Below, in pieces: positions 35,612 to 45,620 of a DNA stretch of 64,000 nt; position 1 is the first letter of the stretch; each line of letters opens with the position of its first letter. The translations under genes and the position numbers were made by a program. Source of the stretch: Pelomonas sp. Root405 (GTDB lineage: Bacteria; Pseudomonadota; Gammaproteobacteria; Burkholderiales; Burkholderiaceae_C); the NCBI RefSeq assembly GCF_001425165.1, contig NZ_LMDU01000016.1, forward strand, positions 1 through 64,000, written 5' to 3'. The notes beneath the pieces are model-generated. The model did not search any database and was not told the origin of the DNA. It saw only the letters and a program-made list of their open reading frames with translations.

Positions 35612-37804
35612 ATGTCGAATTCGTCACGCAAAGAAGGCATGTCGGCTTGGCACTCTGAACGCCTTGCCAGTTCAGAGGGATTGGGCCGGCATCGAGCCGC
35701 CTGGGACCTCTTGAATGCCACAAGGTTTAGCGGCCATCCTCTGCTCGATGGAAGGTTCGTCGATGCCCTGCTGCATCATTTCGGTGGAGCTGATGTCCAC
35801 CTTTATGTCGCTGTTTGCGCCGATCAACCGGTCGCGATGACGCTTGTGACACGGCAGAACCGCAGTCTCGGCATTTGGTCCAGCTTCCTACCCATGGTGG
35901 CGCAAATTGCGCCGGCCCTGATGACCGAGGCTTTGCAGACAAGGCAGTTGCTCAAGCAGCTTCCGTCACACGCGACCCAGTTGGATTTCCTCTGCAACGA
36001 CCAAAAATTCGGTGACCTGCGCCACGAAGATGCGCAAGTAATGCCCCACGCATTGACGATGAACGTCAGCTTGCGCGGCAGTTTCGACGACTACTGGGCG
36101 CAGCGCCCGCGCAAGCTGGTTCAGAACATGCGGCGCTATATGCGCCGCATCCAAACCGAAGGCGGCGACCAGCGCTTGGTTGTCATCAGCGCACCCGATG
36201 CGATCGCCGGCGCGGTTGACCGTTACGCCACGCTGGAGAGCAACGGCTGGAAAGGTCGTGAGGGGACGGCCGTGCAGCGCGATAACGCGCAGGGCCGCTT
36301 CTATGCTGATGTGATGGCAGCGTTTGCGGAGCGTGGCGAGGCACTCGTCTACGAGCTCTGGCTCGGCGACGCCCTGATCGCCTCTCGCATGCTGTTGCTT
36401 CATGGCGGCATGGCAGTCATGCTGAAGACGACCTTTCACGAGGAGTTCGAGCGTTTCGCGCCCGGGCGCGTGCTGCTCCTGCTGACGCTTGAAGACCTGT
36501 TCAAGCGCCTCCCAGGCGGCGTGGTCGAGTTCTACACCGACGCAGACGCCGACCTGCTGGCCTGGTCGACATCACAGCGCTGGATCAACCACGTCAGCGT
36601 CTACCGCCACCGCGGCCTGCACGCCGTCTATGGGCTGCTGCGGCGTGGCCGCGGATGGCGCGCACGAGCCCAGCACCGGCCGCGCATCGATGCAGGCACC
36701 ATGGCGCAGCGCAGCGGTGCGGTGGTGGAACGCTTCAATCACCCGCGGGAGATGCCCAACGACGCGCTCGCCCTGCTGGGCCAGCGGGAGCAGGCATATG
36801 TCGAGTTCGGCGCCGACTGGTTTGGCCTGTTGGCCGACACGGTGTTCCGCGACGCGGCGCAATCGGCCTTCTACGTCTTGCGCCGGCAAGGGCGCGCGCT
36901 AGCCGTGCTTCCTATCGGCGTCCAGAAGGGCGACACCGGGCTGGAGGTCGGCGCGCTGGCCAATTACTACACCACGCTGTACGCCCCTGCCCTGGCGGAC
37001 GACCTGACGCCCGAGGACCTGCTGCCGCTGATGCTGGCGCTGCGAAAAGGCCATCGTGGTGCGCCGGCCTACCGCTTCTGGCCGATGGATCCGAAGGCGC
37101 GCGAGTTCACGCTGCTGCGCGACGCACTGCGACTGGCCGGGCTACGGCCGCATGAGTATTTCGCCTTCGGCAACTGGTTCCTGCAGGTCGATTCCGATTG
37201 GGCGAGCTATCTCAAGAACCGCAGCGGCCAGTTGCGCAGCACCATCAAGCGCATGACCAAGCGCCTGGCTGCGGAGGACCGCGGCCGCCTGGAGATCATT
37301 CGCGACGAAGCCGACGTGGAGCGCGGCATCGCGGCCTACGAGGCGGTTTACGCCGCCAGCTGGAAAGTGCCCGAGCCCTATGTCGAATTCGTCCCCGGCC
37401 TGATCCGGTTGTGCGCGCGGCGCGGCTGGTTGCGGCTGGGCCTGGCCTGGATCGGCGACAAGCCGATTGCCGCCCAGCTCTGGATCGTCAACGCCGGTCG
37501 CGCGCACATCTACAAGGTCGCCTATGACGAGGCCTTCAAGGCGATCGCGCCGGGCACCCTGGTGACGGCTCTGCTGCTTGAGGAAGTCATCGAACGCGAC
37601 AATGTGGCCGAGGTGGACTACCTGATCGGCGACGACGTCTACAAGAAGACCTGGATGAGCCACCGCCGCGAGCGCTTCGGCCTCGTGGCCTATGACCCGC
37701 TGACCTTGCGCGGCCTGTTCGGCCTGGCGCGCCAGGCGGTTGGCGCGGCATGGCGCCGCCTGCGCCCAAAACCCGGGCTGCCCATCGACAATCCGCCCGC
37801 CTGA
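35612..37804 (+). CDS. Two-domain GNAT/CelD-like acyltransferase
   Basis: 730 residues, about twice the length of a single CelD/BcsL-type protein. Domain 1 (about 160-335) has YWAQRPRKLVQNMRRYMRRI, LESNGWKG and FAPGRVLLLLTLEDL. Domain 2 (about 540-700) repeats the plan: YLKNRSGQLRSTIKRMTKRL, YAASWKVPEP and IAPGTLVTALLLEEV. Each is preceded by its own N-terminal region (about 20-155 and 375-535). Such domains transfer acyl or aminoacyl groups, likely onto a sugar of the polysaccharide. The first third is about 53-60% GC, the rest about 72-77%, suggesting a fusion joint near 36.3-36.6 kb. Confidence 0.88.
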   Translation: MSNSSRKEGMSAWHSERLASSEGLGRHRAAWDLLNATRFSGHPLLDGRFVDALLHHFGGADVHLYVAVCADQPVAMTLVTRQNRSLGIWSSFLPMVAQIAPALMTEALQTRQLLKQLPSHATQLDFLCNDQKFGDLRHEDAQVMPHALTMNVSLRGSFDDYWAQRPRKLVQNMRRYMRRIQTEGGDQRLVVISAPDAIAGAVDRYATLESNGWKGREGTAVQRDNAQGRFYADVMAAFAERGEALVYELWLGDALIASRMLLLHGGMAVMLKTTFHEEFERFAPGRVLLLLTLEDLFKRLPGGVVEFYTDADADLLAWSTSQRWINHVSVYRHRGLHAVYGLLRRGRGWRARAQHRPRIDAGTMAQRSGAVVERFNHPREMPNDALALLGQREQAYVEFGADWFGLLADTVFRDAAQSAFYVLRRQGRALAVLPIGVQKGDTGLEVGALANYYTTLYAPALADDLTPEDLLPLMLALRKGHRGAPAYRFWPMDPKAREFTLLRDALRLAGLRPHEYFAFGNWFLQVDSDWASYLKNRSGQLRSTIKRMTKRLAAEDRGRLEIIRDEADVERGIAAYEAVYAASWKVPEPYVEFVPGLIRLCARRGWLRLGLAWIGDKPIAAQLWIVNAGRAHIYKVAYDEAFKAIAPGTLVTALLLEEVIERDNVAEVDYLIGDDVYKKTWMSHRRERFGLVAYDPLTLRGLFGLARQAVGAAWRRLRPKPGLPIDNPPA

Positions 37805-37824
37805 GCCCTAAGCGACAAGAAGAG

Positions 37825-39498
37825 ATGCACGCCCACGACCTGCCCGCCGACACACCTTTCGCCTCTGGCGCCCCCCGCTTCGCCAACGCGGCCACCGATG
37901 CGCTCGCCGCGTGGCAGCAGGCCTATGCCACGCGCGGCGCGGCCTGTGCCGCTGACGTGGGCGGCGAATTCGCCGTCGCGCTGAATCTACCGAGTGGCGG
38001 GACCTATCTGGCTGTCGACCGCTTTGCCGTGCACAGCCTCTGCTACGCCGTGCGTGACGGCCGCCTGCATTTTGCGACGCGCGCCGACGTGCTGGCCCGC
38101 CAACTGGGCATCCGCGAACTCGACCCGCAGGCCCTCTTCAACTATCTCTTCCATCACTGCATCCCGTCGCCGCGCACCATCTATGCCGGCATCCACCGCT
38201 TGCCGGCGGCGCACTATGCGTTGTTCGAGAACGGCCAGCTGACCGTCGCGCCCTACTGGGTCGCGCGCTTCGAGGAGCAGGCCAACCCCAGCTTCGATGC
38301 GCTGCGCGACGAGTTTCGCGGCATCCTGCGCGCTGCCGTGCGCGACCGCCTGGATGCCGATGGCCGGACCGCCTGCTTCCTCAGCGGGGGCACCGACAGC
38401 TCCACCGTGGCGGGCCTGCTCGGCGAGGTCACTGGCAAGGCACCGGCGAGTTACTCCATCGGCTTTGAGGCCGAGGGCTATGACGAGATGGCCTATGCGC
38501 GCATCGCGGCCAAGGCCTTCGGCGCCGACCATCACGAGTACTACGTGACGCCGGCCGACCTGGTGAAAGCCATTCCCGACGTCGCCGCCCACTACGACCA
38601 GCCTTTCGGCAACTCCTCGGCCGTGCCGGCCTTCTACTGTGCCCGCAAGGCGCATGACGACGGCTACAGCCGCATGCTGGCCGGCGATGGTGGCGACGAG
38701 CTCTTCGGCGGCAACACGCGCTACGCCAAGGAGCGCGTCTTCCATGTCTACAGCCAGATCCCCTCGCCGCTGCGCACCGGCGTGTTGAACCCGCTGTTCA
38801 TGAACCCGGTCACCGGCAACATCCCGCTGCTGAAGAAGGCCACCAGCTACATCCGCCAGGCGCGGGTGCCCATGCCTGACCGCATGCAGAGCTACAACCT
38901 GCTGGACCGTCTCGGCATGGCCGAGGTGCTGACGCCCGCCTTCCTGGCCGCCGTCGACATCGGCGTGCCGCGCGAGCACCAGCGCGCTACCTGGGCCGCC
39001 GGCCCGCACGAGGCCAGCCTCGTCAACCAGATGCTGGCCTTCGACTGGCGCTATACGCTGGCCGAGAACGACCTGCCCAAGGTCGTCGGCACGACGGCGC
39101 TGGCTGGCGTCGACGTCGGCTTCCCGCTGCTGGACACACGCTTGCTGGACTTCTCGCTCAAGCTGCCGACCAGCTACAAGCTCAAGGGGCTGAAGCTGCG
39201 CTGGTTCTTCAAGGAGGCGCTGCGCGGCTTCCTGCCGGACGAGATCCTGACGAAGAAGAAACACGGCTTCGGCCTGCCCTTCGGCCCTTGGGCGGTCAAG
39301 GATGCGGCGCTGAACGCACTGGCTGCGGAGTCCTTGCGCGGCGTGGTGGCGCGCGGCCTCGTGCGCGCTGACTTCGTCGAGAGCCTGCTGACGCAGCGCC
39401 TCAAGGAGCACGCCGGCTACTACGGCGAGATGGTGTGGATCCTGATGATGCTGGAGCAGTGGCTGCGCAAGCACGCGCCGGACTACCGCTTCGCCTGA
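37825..39498 (+). CDS. Asparagine-synthetase-like protein, truncated glutaminase domain
   Basis: 557 residues. The synthetase domain is complete: PP-loop SGGTDSS at 187-193, the AGDGGDELFGGN loop and KKKHGFGLPFGPW near the end. The N-terminal glutamine amidotransferase domain is cut short. It starts at MHAHDL with no Cys2 nucleophile and keeps only the last third (GGEFAVALNLPSG..DRFAVHSLCYA). Family members use Cys2 to release ammonia from glutamine, so this one should need free ammonia or another amine. AAGAAGAG precedes the ATG. In its cluster it may amidate a uronic acid or a carrier-bound acid. No upstream frame restores the missing part. Confidence 0.9.
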   Translation: MHAHDLPADTPFASGAPRFANAATDALAAWQQAYATRGAACAADVGGEFAVALNLPSGGTYLAVDRFAVHSLCYAVRDGRLHFATRADVLARQLGIRELDPQALFNYLFHHCIPSPRTIYAGIHRLPAAHYALFENGQLTVAPYWVARFEEQANPSFDALRDEFRGILRAAVRDRLDADGRTACFLSGGTDSSTVAGLLGEVTGKAPASYSIGFEAEGYDEMAYARIAAKAFGADHHEYYVTPADLVKAIPDVAAHYDQPFGNSSAVPAFYCARKAHDDGYSRMLAGDGGDELFGGNTRYAKERVFHVYSQIPSPLRTGVLNPLFMNPVTGNIPLLKKATSYIRQARVPMPDRMQSYNLLDRLGMAEVLTPAFLAAVDIGVPREHQRATWAAGPHEASLVNQMLAFDWRYTLAENDLPKVVGTTALAGVDVGFPLLDTRLLDFSLKLPTSYKLKGLKLRWFFKEALRGFLPDEILTKKKHGFGLPFGPWAVKDAALNALAAESLRGVVARGLVRADFVESLLTQRLKEHAGYYGEMVWILMMLEQWLRKHAPDYRFA

Positions 39499-39547
39499 AC
39501 CACGGCCGTCTTCGACACGCAAGAAATCGCCTGACTCATTGAGACCC

Positions 39548-40408
39548 ATGCGCCTGCTCTCCTTGACGTCCCTGCTGTTCGCGCTGTTCGCCCTGTCACC
39601 GCTCGCGAATGCCAACGCCCAGGCACCGACAGCCTGCTCACTGACGCCGGTCGCCGGCGAGATGCGTGAGCTGACCTCGGGCGGCCGCACACGCACCTAC
39701 CGGCTCTTCGTGCCGCCGGCGGTCGCGGGCCGAGCGCAGCTGCCACTGGTCTTTGACCTGCATGGCTCGGGCGGCAATGCCGTCGGTCAGGCCAAGACCA
39801 GCGGCTTCGAGGCTTTGGCGGCGCGTGAAGGCTTCGCGGTCGCCTCGCTGCAGGCAGAAGATTCACGCTGGAACGTGCCTGTCACGAACGGCCGCGCGGA
39901 CGACGTGCAATACGTGTCCGACGTCATCGACCACATTGCCAGCCGCAGCTGCATCGACCCCGCGCGCATCTACGCCACCGGCTTCTCGGGCGGCGGCCGG
40001 ATGTCGTCATTGCTAGGCTGCCGGCTCAACCACCGCATCGCGTCAATCGCGCCCGTCGGTGGGCTGCGCTGGATGGGGCCCTGCCCCGGCCGCTCAGTGC
40101 CGGTTCTCAGCGTGCACGGCCTGGCTGACATGACCAACCCGTACGAAGGCCGCGGCGACCGCGGCGGCGAATGGGTCGAGAGCGTGCCCGAAGCCCTCGC
40201 TGGCTGGGCCACGCACAACCGCTGCCAGCCCAAGCTCGCCCAGGAAGACCCGCCGGGACCGCTGCACACCGCGCGCTACACCGGCTGCGCGGGCGGTGCT
40301 GAAGTCCGGCTGCTGCGCATCGATGGCATGGGCCACATCTGGCCCCGCACCGAGATCGACGCGACCGACACAATCTGGCAGTTCTTCAAGGCCCACTCGC
40401 TGCAGTAG
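39548..40408 (+). CDS. Secreted PHB-depolymerase/LpqC-type esterase
   Basis: 286 residues. Signal peptide MRLLSLTSLLFALFALSPLA NANA. Lipase-like box GFSGGGRMS carries the likely nucleophile Ser, DLHGSGG is the oxyanion loop and DGMGHIWPR the probable catalytic His. This family (LpqC, feruloyl/acetyl-xylan esterases, PHB depolymerase-like) removes ester groups from polysaccharides or polyesters. Next to an acyltransferase it may deacylate exported polysaccharide. ATG 39548 is the signal-peptide start. Confidence 0.88.
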   Translation: MRLLSLTSLLFALFALSPLANANAQAPTACSLTPVAGEMRELTSGGRTRTYRLFVPPAVAGRAQLPLVFDLHGSGGNAVGQAKTSGFEALAAREGFAVASLQAEDSRWNVPVTNGRADDVQYVSDVIDHIASRSCIDPARIYATGFSGGGRMSSLLGCRLNHRIASIAPVGGLRWMGPCPGRSVPVLSVHGLADMTNPYEGRGDRGGEWVESVPEALAGWATHNRCQPKLAQEDPPGPLHTARYTGCAGGAEVRLLRIDGMGHIWPRTEIDATDTIWQFFKAHSLQ

Positions 40409-40430
40409 GTCCAACCTTCAAGGGACTCCC

Positions 40431-41447
40431 ATGTCAATCATCCGCGCCTACGCCGCCCATGCCGCTGGCGGCCCCTTGCAACCCTTCGATTTTGACCCCG
40501 GGCCGTTGGGCGAAGAGGATGTCGAAATCACGGTCGAGCACTGCGGCGTCTGCCACTCCGACCTTGCCATGATCGACAGCGAGTGGTTCCCGGCCAGCTA
40601 TCCCGTCGTGCCCGGCCACGAGGTCGTCGGGCGCATCACCGCATTAGGCCCGCGTGCCAAGGGACGGCAACTCGGCCAGCGTGTCGGTGTGGGCTGGCAC
40701 ACGGGCAGTTGCTCCCACTGCAACTTCTGCATCGGCGGCGAGCAGCACCTGTGCGGCAAGCGCCAGCCGACGCTGATCGGCCGCCACGGCGGCTTTGCGG
40801 ACCGGTTGCGCTCGCACTGGAGCTGGGCCATCCCGCTGCCCGATGCGCTCGACCCCGCCGCCGCCGGCCCGCTGATGTGCGGCGGTGGCACGGTCTTCCT
40901 GCCCTTCGTGCTGCATGCCATCAAGCCGACGGACCGGGTCGGTGTCGTCGGCATCGGTGGCCTCGGCCACCTGGCCGTCAAGTTCGCGCGTGCCTGGGGC
41001 TGTGAGGTGACGGCGTTCACGTCGTCACCGTCCAAGCGCGATGAGGCGCTGGCACTGGGCGCGCACAAGACGCTGTCCAGCGTCGACAAGGCCGAGCTGA
41101 AAGCCGCGGCCGGCAGCCTCGACTTCCTGCTGATCACCGTGGGCGCTGCATTGAACTGGGACGCATTGATCGGCACGCTGGCGCCCAAGGGCCGCATGCA
41201 TCTGGTGGGCGTCGTGACCGAGGCGCTGAGCGTCAAGAGTGGCGGCCTGCTGAGCTGGCAGAAGGGCTTGTCCGCCTCGCCCACGCCACCGCCGTCGGTG
41301 CTGGCGACGATGCTGCAGTTCGCGGCCCGCCACCAGATCCTGCCGCAGGTGGAGCGCTTCCCGATGAGTCGCGTCAACGACGCGCTGGACCACCTGCGCA
41401 GCGGCAAGGCGCGCTACCGCGTCGTGCTGGACGCAGACCTTTCCTAG
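40431..41447 (+). CDS. Zinc-dependent alcohol dehydrogenase (CAD/YahK-type)
   Basis: 338 residues, medium-chain dehydrogenase. Catalytic zinc ligand Cys41 in CGVCHSD, GHE near 62-64, and structural zinc cysteines 94, 97, 100 and 108 (CSHCNFC..C). The Rossmann motif GVGGLGH-like GIGGLGHLAVK is in the middle. It reduces aldehydes, probably with NADPH. It ends 4 bp inside the opposite-strand mscS gene. Its link with the polysaccharide operon is by position only (22 bp after the esterase). Confidence 0.93.
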   Translation: MSIIRAYAAHAAGGPLQPFDFDPGPLGEEDVEITVEHCGVCHSDLAMIDSEWFPASYPVVPGHEVVGRITALGPRAKGRQLGQRVGVGWHTGSCSHCNFCIGGEQHLCGKRQPTLIGRHGGFADRLRSHWSWAIPLPDALDPAAAGPLMCGGGTVFLPFVLHAIKPTDRVGVVGIGGLGHLAVKFARAWGCEVTAFTSSPSKRDEALALGAHKTLSSVDKAELKAAAGSLDFLLITVGAALNWDALIGTLAPKGRMHLVGVVTEALSVKSGGLLSWQKGLSASPTPPPSVLATMLQFAARHQILPQVERFPMSRVNDALDHLRSGKARYRVVLDADLS

Positions 41448-42757
41448 GCGCGCTCGGGCGTTGATGTTTCCCGCGCTTCTGTGGCCGATCTGTGCTGCCG
41501 TTGCACCTGCTGCGGATAGGGAATTTCCACACCCAGCCGCTTGAGCGCTCGCCAGATCGCCAGGTTGACGTCCGACTTCACGCCGCCGGCGCCGTTCTCG
41601 GGGTCCATGATCCAGAAGAACAGGGTCAGCTCGATGCCACTGTCGGCAAAGCGGCTGAGCTGCACGGCCGGACCGGGCTCGCTCAACACACGCGGCACGT
41701 CGACGACGGCCGCAGCCAGGGCCTTCATGACGTTCTCGACATCACAGTCGTAGTCCACCTGCACGACGGTGGACAACAGCACGCGCGGGTCGGCCAGTGA
41801 TGAGTTCTCGACCCGCTGCGTGATCAGCATCTCGTTGGGCACGATGGCCTCCTTGCCGCCCAGCGAGCGGATCACCGTGTAGCGCGTCTTGATGTCGGTC
41901 ACGCGGCCCTCGAAGCCGTCCACCTTGACCATGTCGCCGATGCGCAGGGACCGTTCGGCCAGGATGACGAAGCCGCTCACATAGTTGGCCGCGAGCTTCT
42001 GCAGACCGAAGCCGATGCCCACGCCCAGGGCGCCGCCCAGGACGCCCAGCGCCGTCAGGTCGATGCCGGCGGCCGACAGGGCGAACAGCAGGCCGACGAA
42101 CAGCAGCAGTGCGCGGATCGAGTTGGCGGCAATCTTGCGCATGGACAGGTCCATGGACTCGCGCTGCAGCAGCCGCGACTCGATGGCCGCCGACACCCAC
42201 AAGGCCAGCACCAGCACCAGCGCCGCCGTCAGGCCGCCTTCGATGATGTTGCGCAACGTCAGCTTGACGGCGCCAAACTTCCAGCCGATGCCGTCCAGCT
42301 CGTCCAGGATGATGGGCAGCAGGCCGGTGACCCACAACACCGCGCCCAGCCAGACCACCCAGGAGCCGATGCGCTCGACCAAGCGGATGGGCGCCGAGTT
42401 CGGCCACGCCGCCGTCAGCACACGGGCGATGACGCGGATGACGGCCAGCGACACCAGCAGCGGCAGCGCCAGCCGGAACAGCGCCGGCGCCAGTCCCCAC
42501 ACCGGCAGCAGGCGGCTCGTGCCGAAGGCCAGGGCCAATGCCAGCAGCGGAAAGAGCGCGCCGTCCAGCACGCTGCGCCCGAACAGCACGCTGTTCTCGC
42601 GCCGCGTGACGGCGCGCGACAGCGCCCAGCTCAGCAGGGCACCCAGCACCAGGCAGCCCAGCAGCAAGGCCCATTCCGCCAGCGCTTCCGCGCTGAAGGC
42701 ACGGCCCAGCAGGGCCTGCAGTTCATTCATGCTCAAAGGTTGGCGTATCGGATTCAT
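41444..42757 (-). CDS. MscS-family mechanosensitive channel
   Basis: 437 residues. About four to five N-terminal membrane helices, then the MscS pore helix and beta domain (GLQKLAANYVSGFVILAERSLRIGDMVKVDGFEG near 255-290) and a C-terminal cytosolic domain. It relieves turgor under hypo-osmotic shock. ATG 42757 or ATG 42730 (MNELQALL) may be the start; neither has a good ribosome site. Confidence 0.9.
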   Translation of the reverse strand: MNPIRQPLSMNELQALLGRAFSAEALAEWALLLGCLVLGALLSWALSRAVTRRENSVLFGRSVLDGALFPLLALALAFGTSRLLPVWGLAPALFRLALPLLVSLAVIRVIARVLTAAWPNSAPIRLVERIGSWVVWLGAVLWVTGLLPIILDELDGIGWKFGAVKLTLRNIIEGGLTAALVLVLALWVSAAIESRLLQRESMDLSMRKIAANSIRALLLFVGLLFALSAAGIDLTALGVLGGALGVGIGFGLQKLAANYVSGFVILAERSLRIGDMVKVDGFEGRVTDIKTRYTVIRSLGGKEAIVPNEMLITQRVENSSLADPRVLLSTVVQVDYDCDVENVMKALAAAVVDVPRVLSEPGPAVQLSRFADSGIELTLFFWIMDPENGAGGVKSDVNLAIWRALKRLGVEIPYPQQVQRQHRSATEARETSTPERA

Positions 42758-42806
42758 ATGAGGCGCGTGCGCCAGCTGGCCAACGGCTGTGGGTCAGAGG
42801 GAAATT

Positions 42807-43742
42807 TCAGACGTCCGCCAGCACGCGCAGATGCACGCCGACGCTGCGCGACAACGCATGCAAGTCGTAGCCGCCCTCCAGCACCGACACGATGCGGCCC
42901 TCGGCATGGCGCTCGGCGACGACCTTCAGCTTGAGGGTGATCCACTCGTAGTCGGCCTCGACCAGGCCGAGCTGGCCGAGCTCGTCGTCGCGGTGGGCGT
43001 CGAAGCCAGCCGAGATGAAGATCATCTGCGGCTTGAAGCGCTCCAGCGCCGGCAGCCACATGGCGTCGACGATCTCGCGCACCTCGCCGCCGCGCGTGTA
43101 GGCGGGCAGCGGCACGTTGACCATGTTGGTGCCCTTGGGCACGGCGCCGCTGTATGGGTAGAGCGGATGCTGGAACAGGCTGACCATCAGCACGCGGTCG
43201 TCGCCGGCAATGATGTCCTCGGTGCCGTTGCCGTGGTGGACGTCGAAGTCGACGATGGCCACGCGCTTCAAGCCACGCACGTCCAGCGCATGCCGCGCCG
43301 CGATGGCCACGTTGTTGAAGAAGCAAAACCCCATGCTCTGGTCGCGCGTGGCGTGGTGTCCGGGCGGGCGCACCGAGCAAAAGGCGTTGTCGGCGCGGCC
43401 GTCGATGACGAGGTCGGTGGCCTGCACCGCGGCGCCCGCCGCATGCAGCGCTGCCGACCAGGTGTGGGCGTTGGCCGAGGTGTCGGGGTCGACGGCGCAG
43501 CGCTCGCCCTTCTCGGCGCAGGCCCGCAGCATGGCGCCGATCTCGCTGACATAGCCATGGGTGTGGGCCAGCTCCACGTCCTTGAGGTCCACCGGTTGGG
43601 CATCGAAATGCTCCAGCGCCTGGTTCAGGCCGGAAGCGATCAACCAGTCGTCGATGGCGGCCAGGCGTTCAGGGCATTCGGGGTGGCCTTCGCCCATGTC
43701 GTGGCGGCGGCATTCGGGGGGATTGAAGTAGGCGGTGGGCAT
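42807..43742 (-). CDS. Histone-deacetylase-family amidohydrolase
   Basis: 311 residues. Class II HDAC/acetylpolyamine-amidohydrolase signature: RPPGHHA with paired His, DFDVHHGNGT zinc ligands, SAGFDAHRDD and LEGGYD. Bacterial members deacetylate polyamines, acetoin-related compounds or proteins. It starts 22 bp from the divergent moxR-like gene, so their promoters must overlap each other's coding region. Confidence 0.94.
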   Translation of the reverse strand: MPTAYFNPPECRRHDMGEGHPECPERLAAIDDWLIASGLNQALEHFDAQPVDLKDVELAHTHGYVSEIGAMLRACAEKGERCAVDPDTSANAHTWSAALHAAGAAVQATDLVIDGRADNAFCSVRPPGHHATRDQSMGFCFFNNVAIAARHALDVRGLKRVAIVDFDVHHGNGTEDIIAGDDRVLMVSLFQHPLYPYSGAVPKGTNMVNVPLPAYTRGGEVREIVDAMWLPALERFKPQMIFISAGFDAHRDDELGQLGLVEADYEWITLKLKVVAERHAEGRIVSVLEGGYDLHALSRSVGVHLRVLADV

Positions 43743-43764
43743 GTCTCTTGATATGGTCAGGTCC

Positions 43765-44700
<936 letters not shown>

Positions 44701-44707
44701 CCGGTGG

Positions 44708-45145
44708 CTAGGCTTCGGTCCGCCCCGGCGGATGGGCCCTGAACCATTCGGCGATGCCCGGCATGTGGGGCTCAAACGCGCCGGGGATGGACAGATTCAG
44801 CACCCCCGCCCGCACGTCGCCGCGATTCTCGAAATCATGCGTGGTGCCGCCCGGCGCCAGCACGAAGGCGCCGCGTTCCGCATGCACCCAGGCCTCGCCG
44901 ACGAGGAAGCTCATCGTGCCTTCCAGCACGTAAAAGACGTCGTCCTCCGGATGCGAATGCGCACCCGGGCCCTTGGTCCTGGGCTCCAGCCACCACTCCG
45001 AGATCGAATACTTGCCCGCGGTCTCGTCGCCGTCGGCTTTGAACACCGCCGCGATGCTGCCCATCGCGTATTCGCGGCCCTCACCCGGGTGCAGGACGAC
45101 CGGCGCGCGGGATGGGTTGTCAGTGGCTGTCGGTTCCGAACTCAT
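44708..45145 (-). CDS. Cupin-domain protein
   Basis: 145 residues, one beta-barrel cupin with GPGAHSHPEDDVFYVLEG (metal-binding motif 1) and GGTTHDFENRG (motif 2). The enzyme type cannot be stated. Start ATG 45145 lies within the end of the GNAT gene (26-bp overlap), so it is the third gene of a tight DUF6151-GNAT-cupin operon. Convergent with moxR-like. Confidence 0.88.
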   Translation of the reverse strand: MSSEPTATDNPSRAPVVLHPGEGREYAMGSIAAVFKADGDETAGKYSISEWWLEPRTKGPGAHSHPEDDVFYVLEGTMSFLVGEAWVHAERGAFVLAPGGTTHDFENRGDVRAGVLNLSIPGAFEPHMPGIAEWFRAHPPGRTEA

Positions 45146-45620
45146 GATGGATGCCTCCTTCGGCAAACGGCAATTCCAGGACGACTTCTTCGCCATCGAC
45201 GCGGCCCGTGTGGCGAAAGCCCAGTCCCAGGTAGAAGGGCTCCGGACATCCCGGCCCGGGGACATAGGACAGCGTCAGCCGGGTGAACTGCTTGCGGCTG
45301 CGCACATGCTCGATGACCTGCTGCAACGCTGCCCCGCCGACCCCGCGGCCCTGGAACCGTGCGTCGACCATGAAGCGCCAGACGCCCACCTCCGGCCGGG
45401 CTGGCGGCGGTGACAGCAGCGACTCGTCTTCCAGCATCACAAAGCCGGCAAGTTCCTCGCCGAGGTAGATGGCGCGGTACCAGGCCGACGGCGCGAACAA
45501 GGCCTGGGCGAGCGACACGGCGTTCGATGCGACAAAGCCCTTCTGGCCCTCCGCCACCGAGAGCTGGGTGACGGCGCGCACGGTATCGGCGGTGATCTCC
45601 CGCAGCGTGACAGTCGTCAT
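45120..45620 (-). CDS. GNAT-family acetyltransferase
   Basis: 166 residues; single GNAT domain with the acetyl-CoA loop RFQGRGVGGAAL (motif A) and FYLGLGFRHTGR near the end. Substrate unknown; the N-terminal part resembles spermine/spermidine-type acetyltransferases. Overlaps DUF6151 upstream (ATGA 45617-45620) and cupin downstream. Confidence 0.9.
   Translation of the reverse strand: MTTVTLREITADTVRAVTQLSVAEGQKGFVASNAVSLAQALFAPSAWYRAIYLGEELAGFVMLEDESLLSPPPARPEVGVWRFMVDARFQGRGVGGAALQQVIEHVRSRKQFTRLTLSYVPGPGCPEPFYLGLGFRHTGRVDGEEVVLELPFAEGGIHHEFGTDSH

Noticed and set aside
37987..39696. Long minus-strand frame antisense to the asparagine-synthetase-like gene
   Set aside because: Composition is that of a mirrored frame and it has no supported start or domain.
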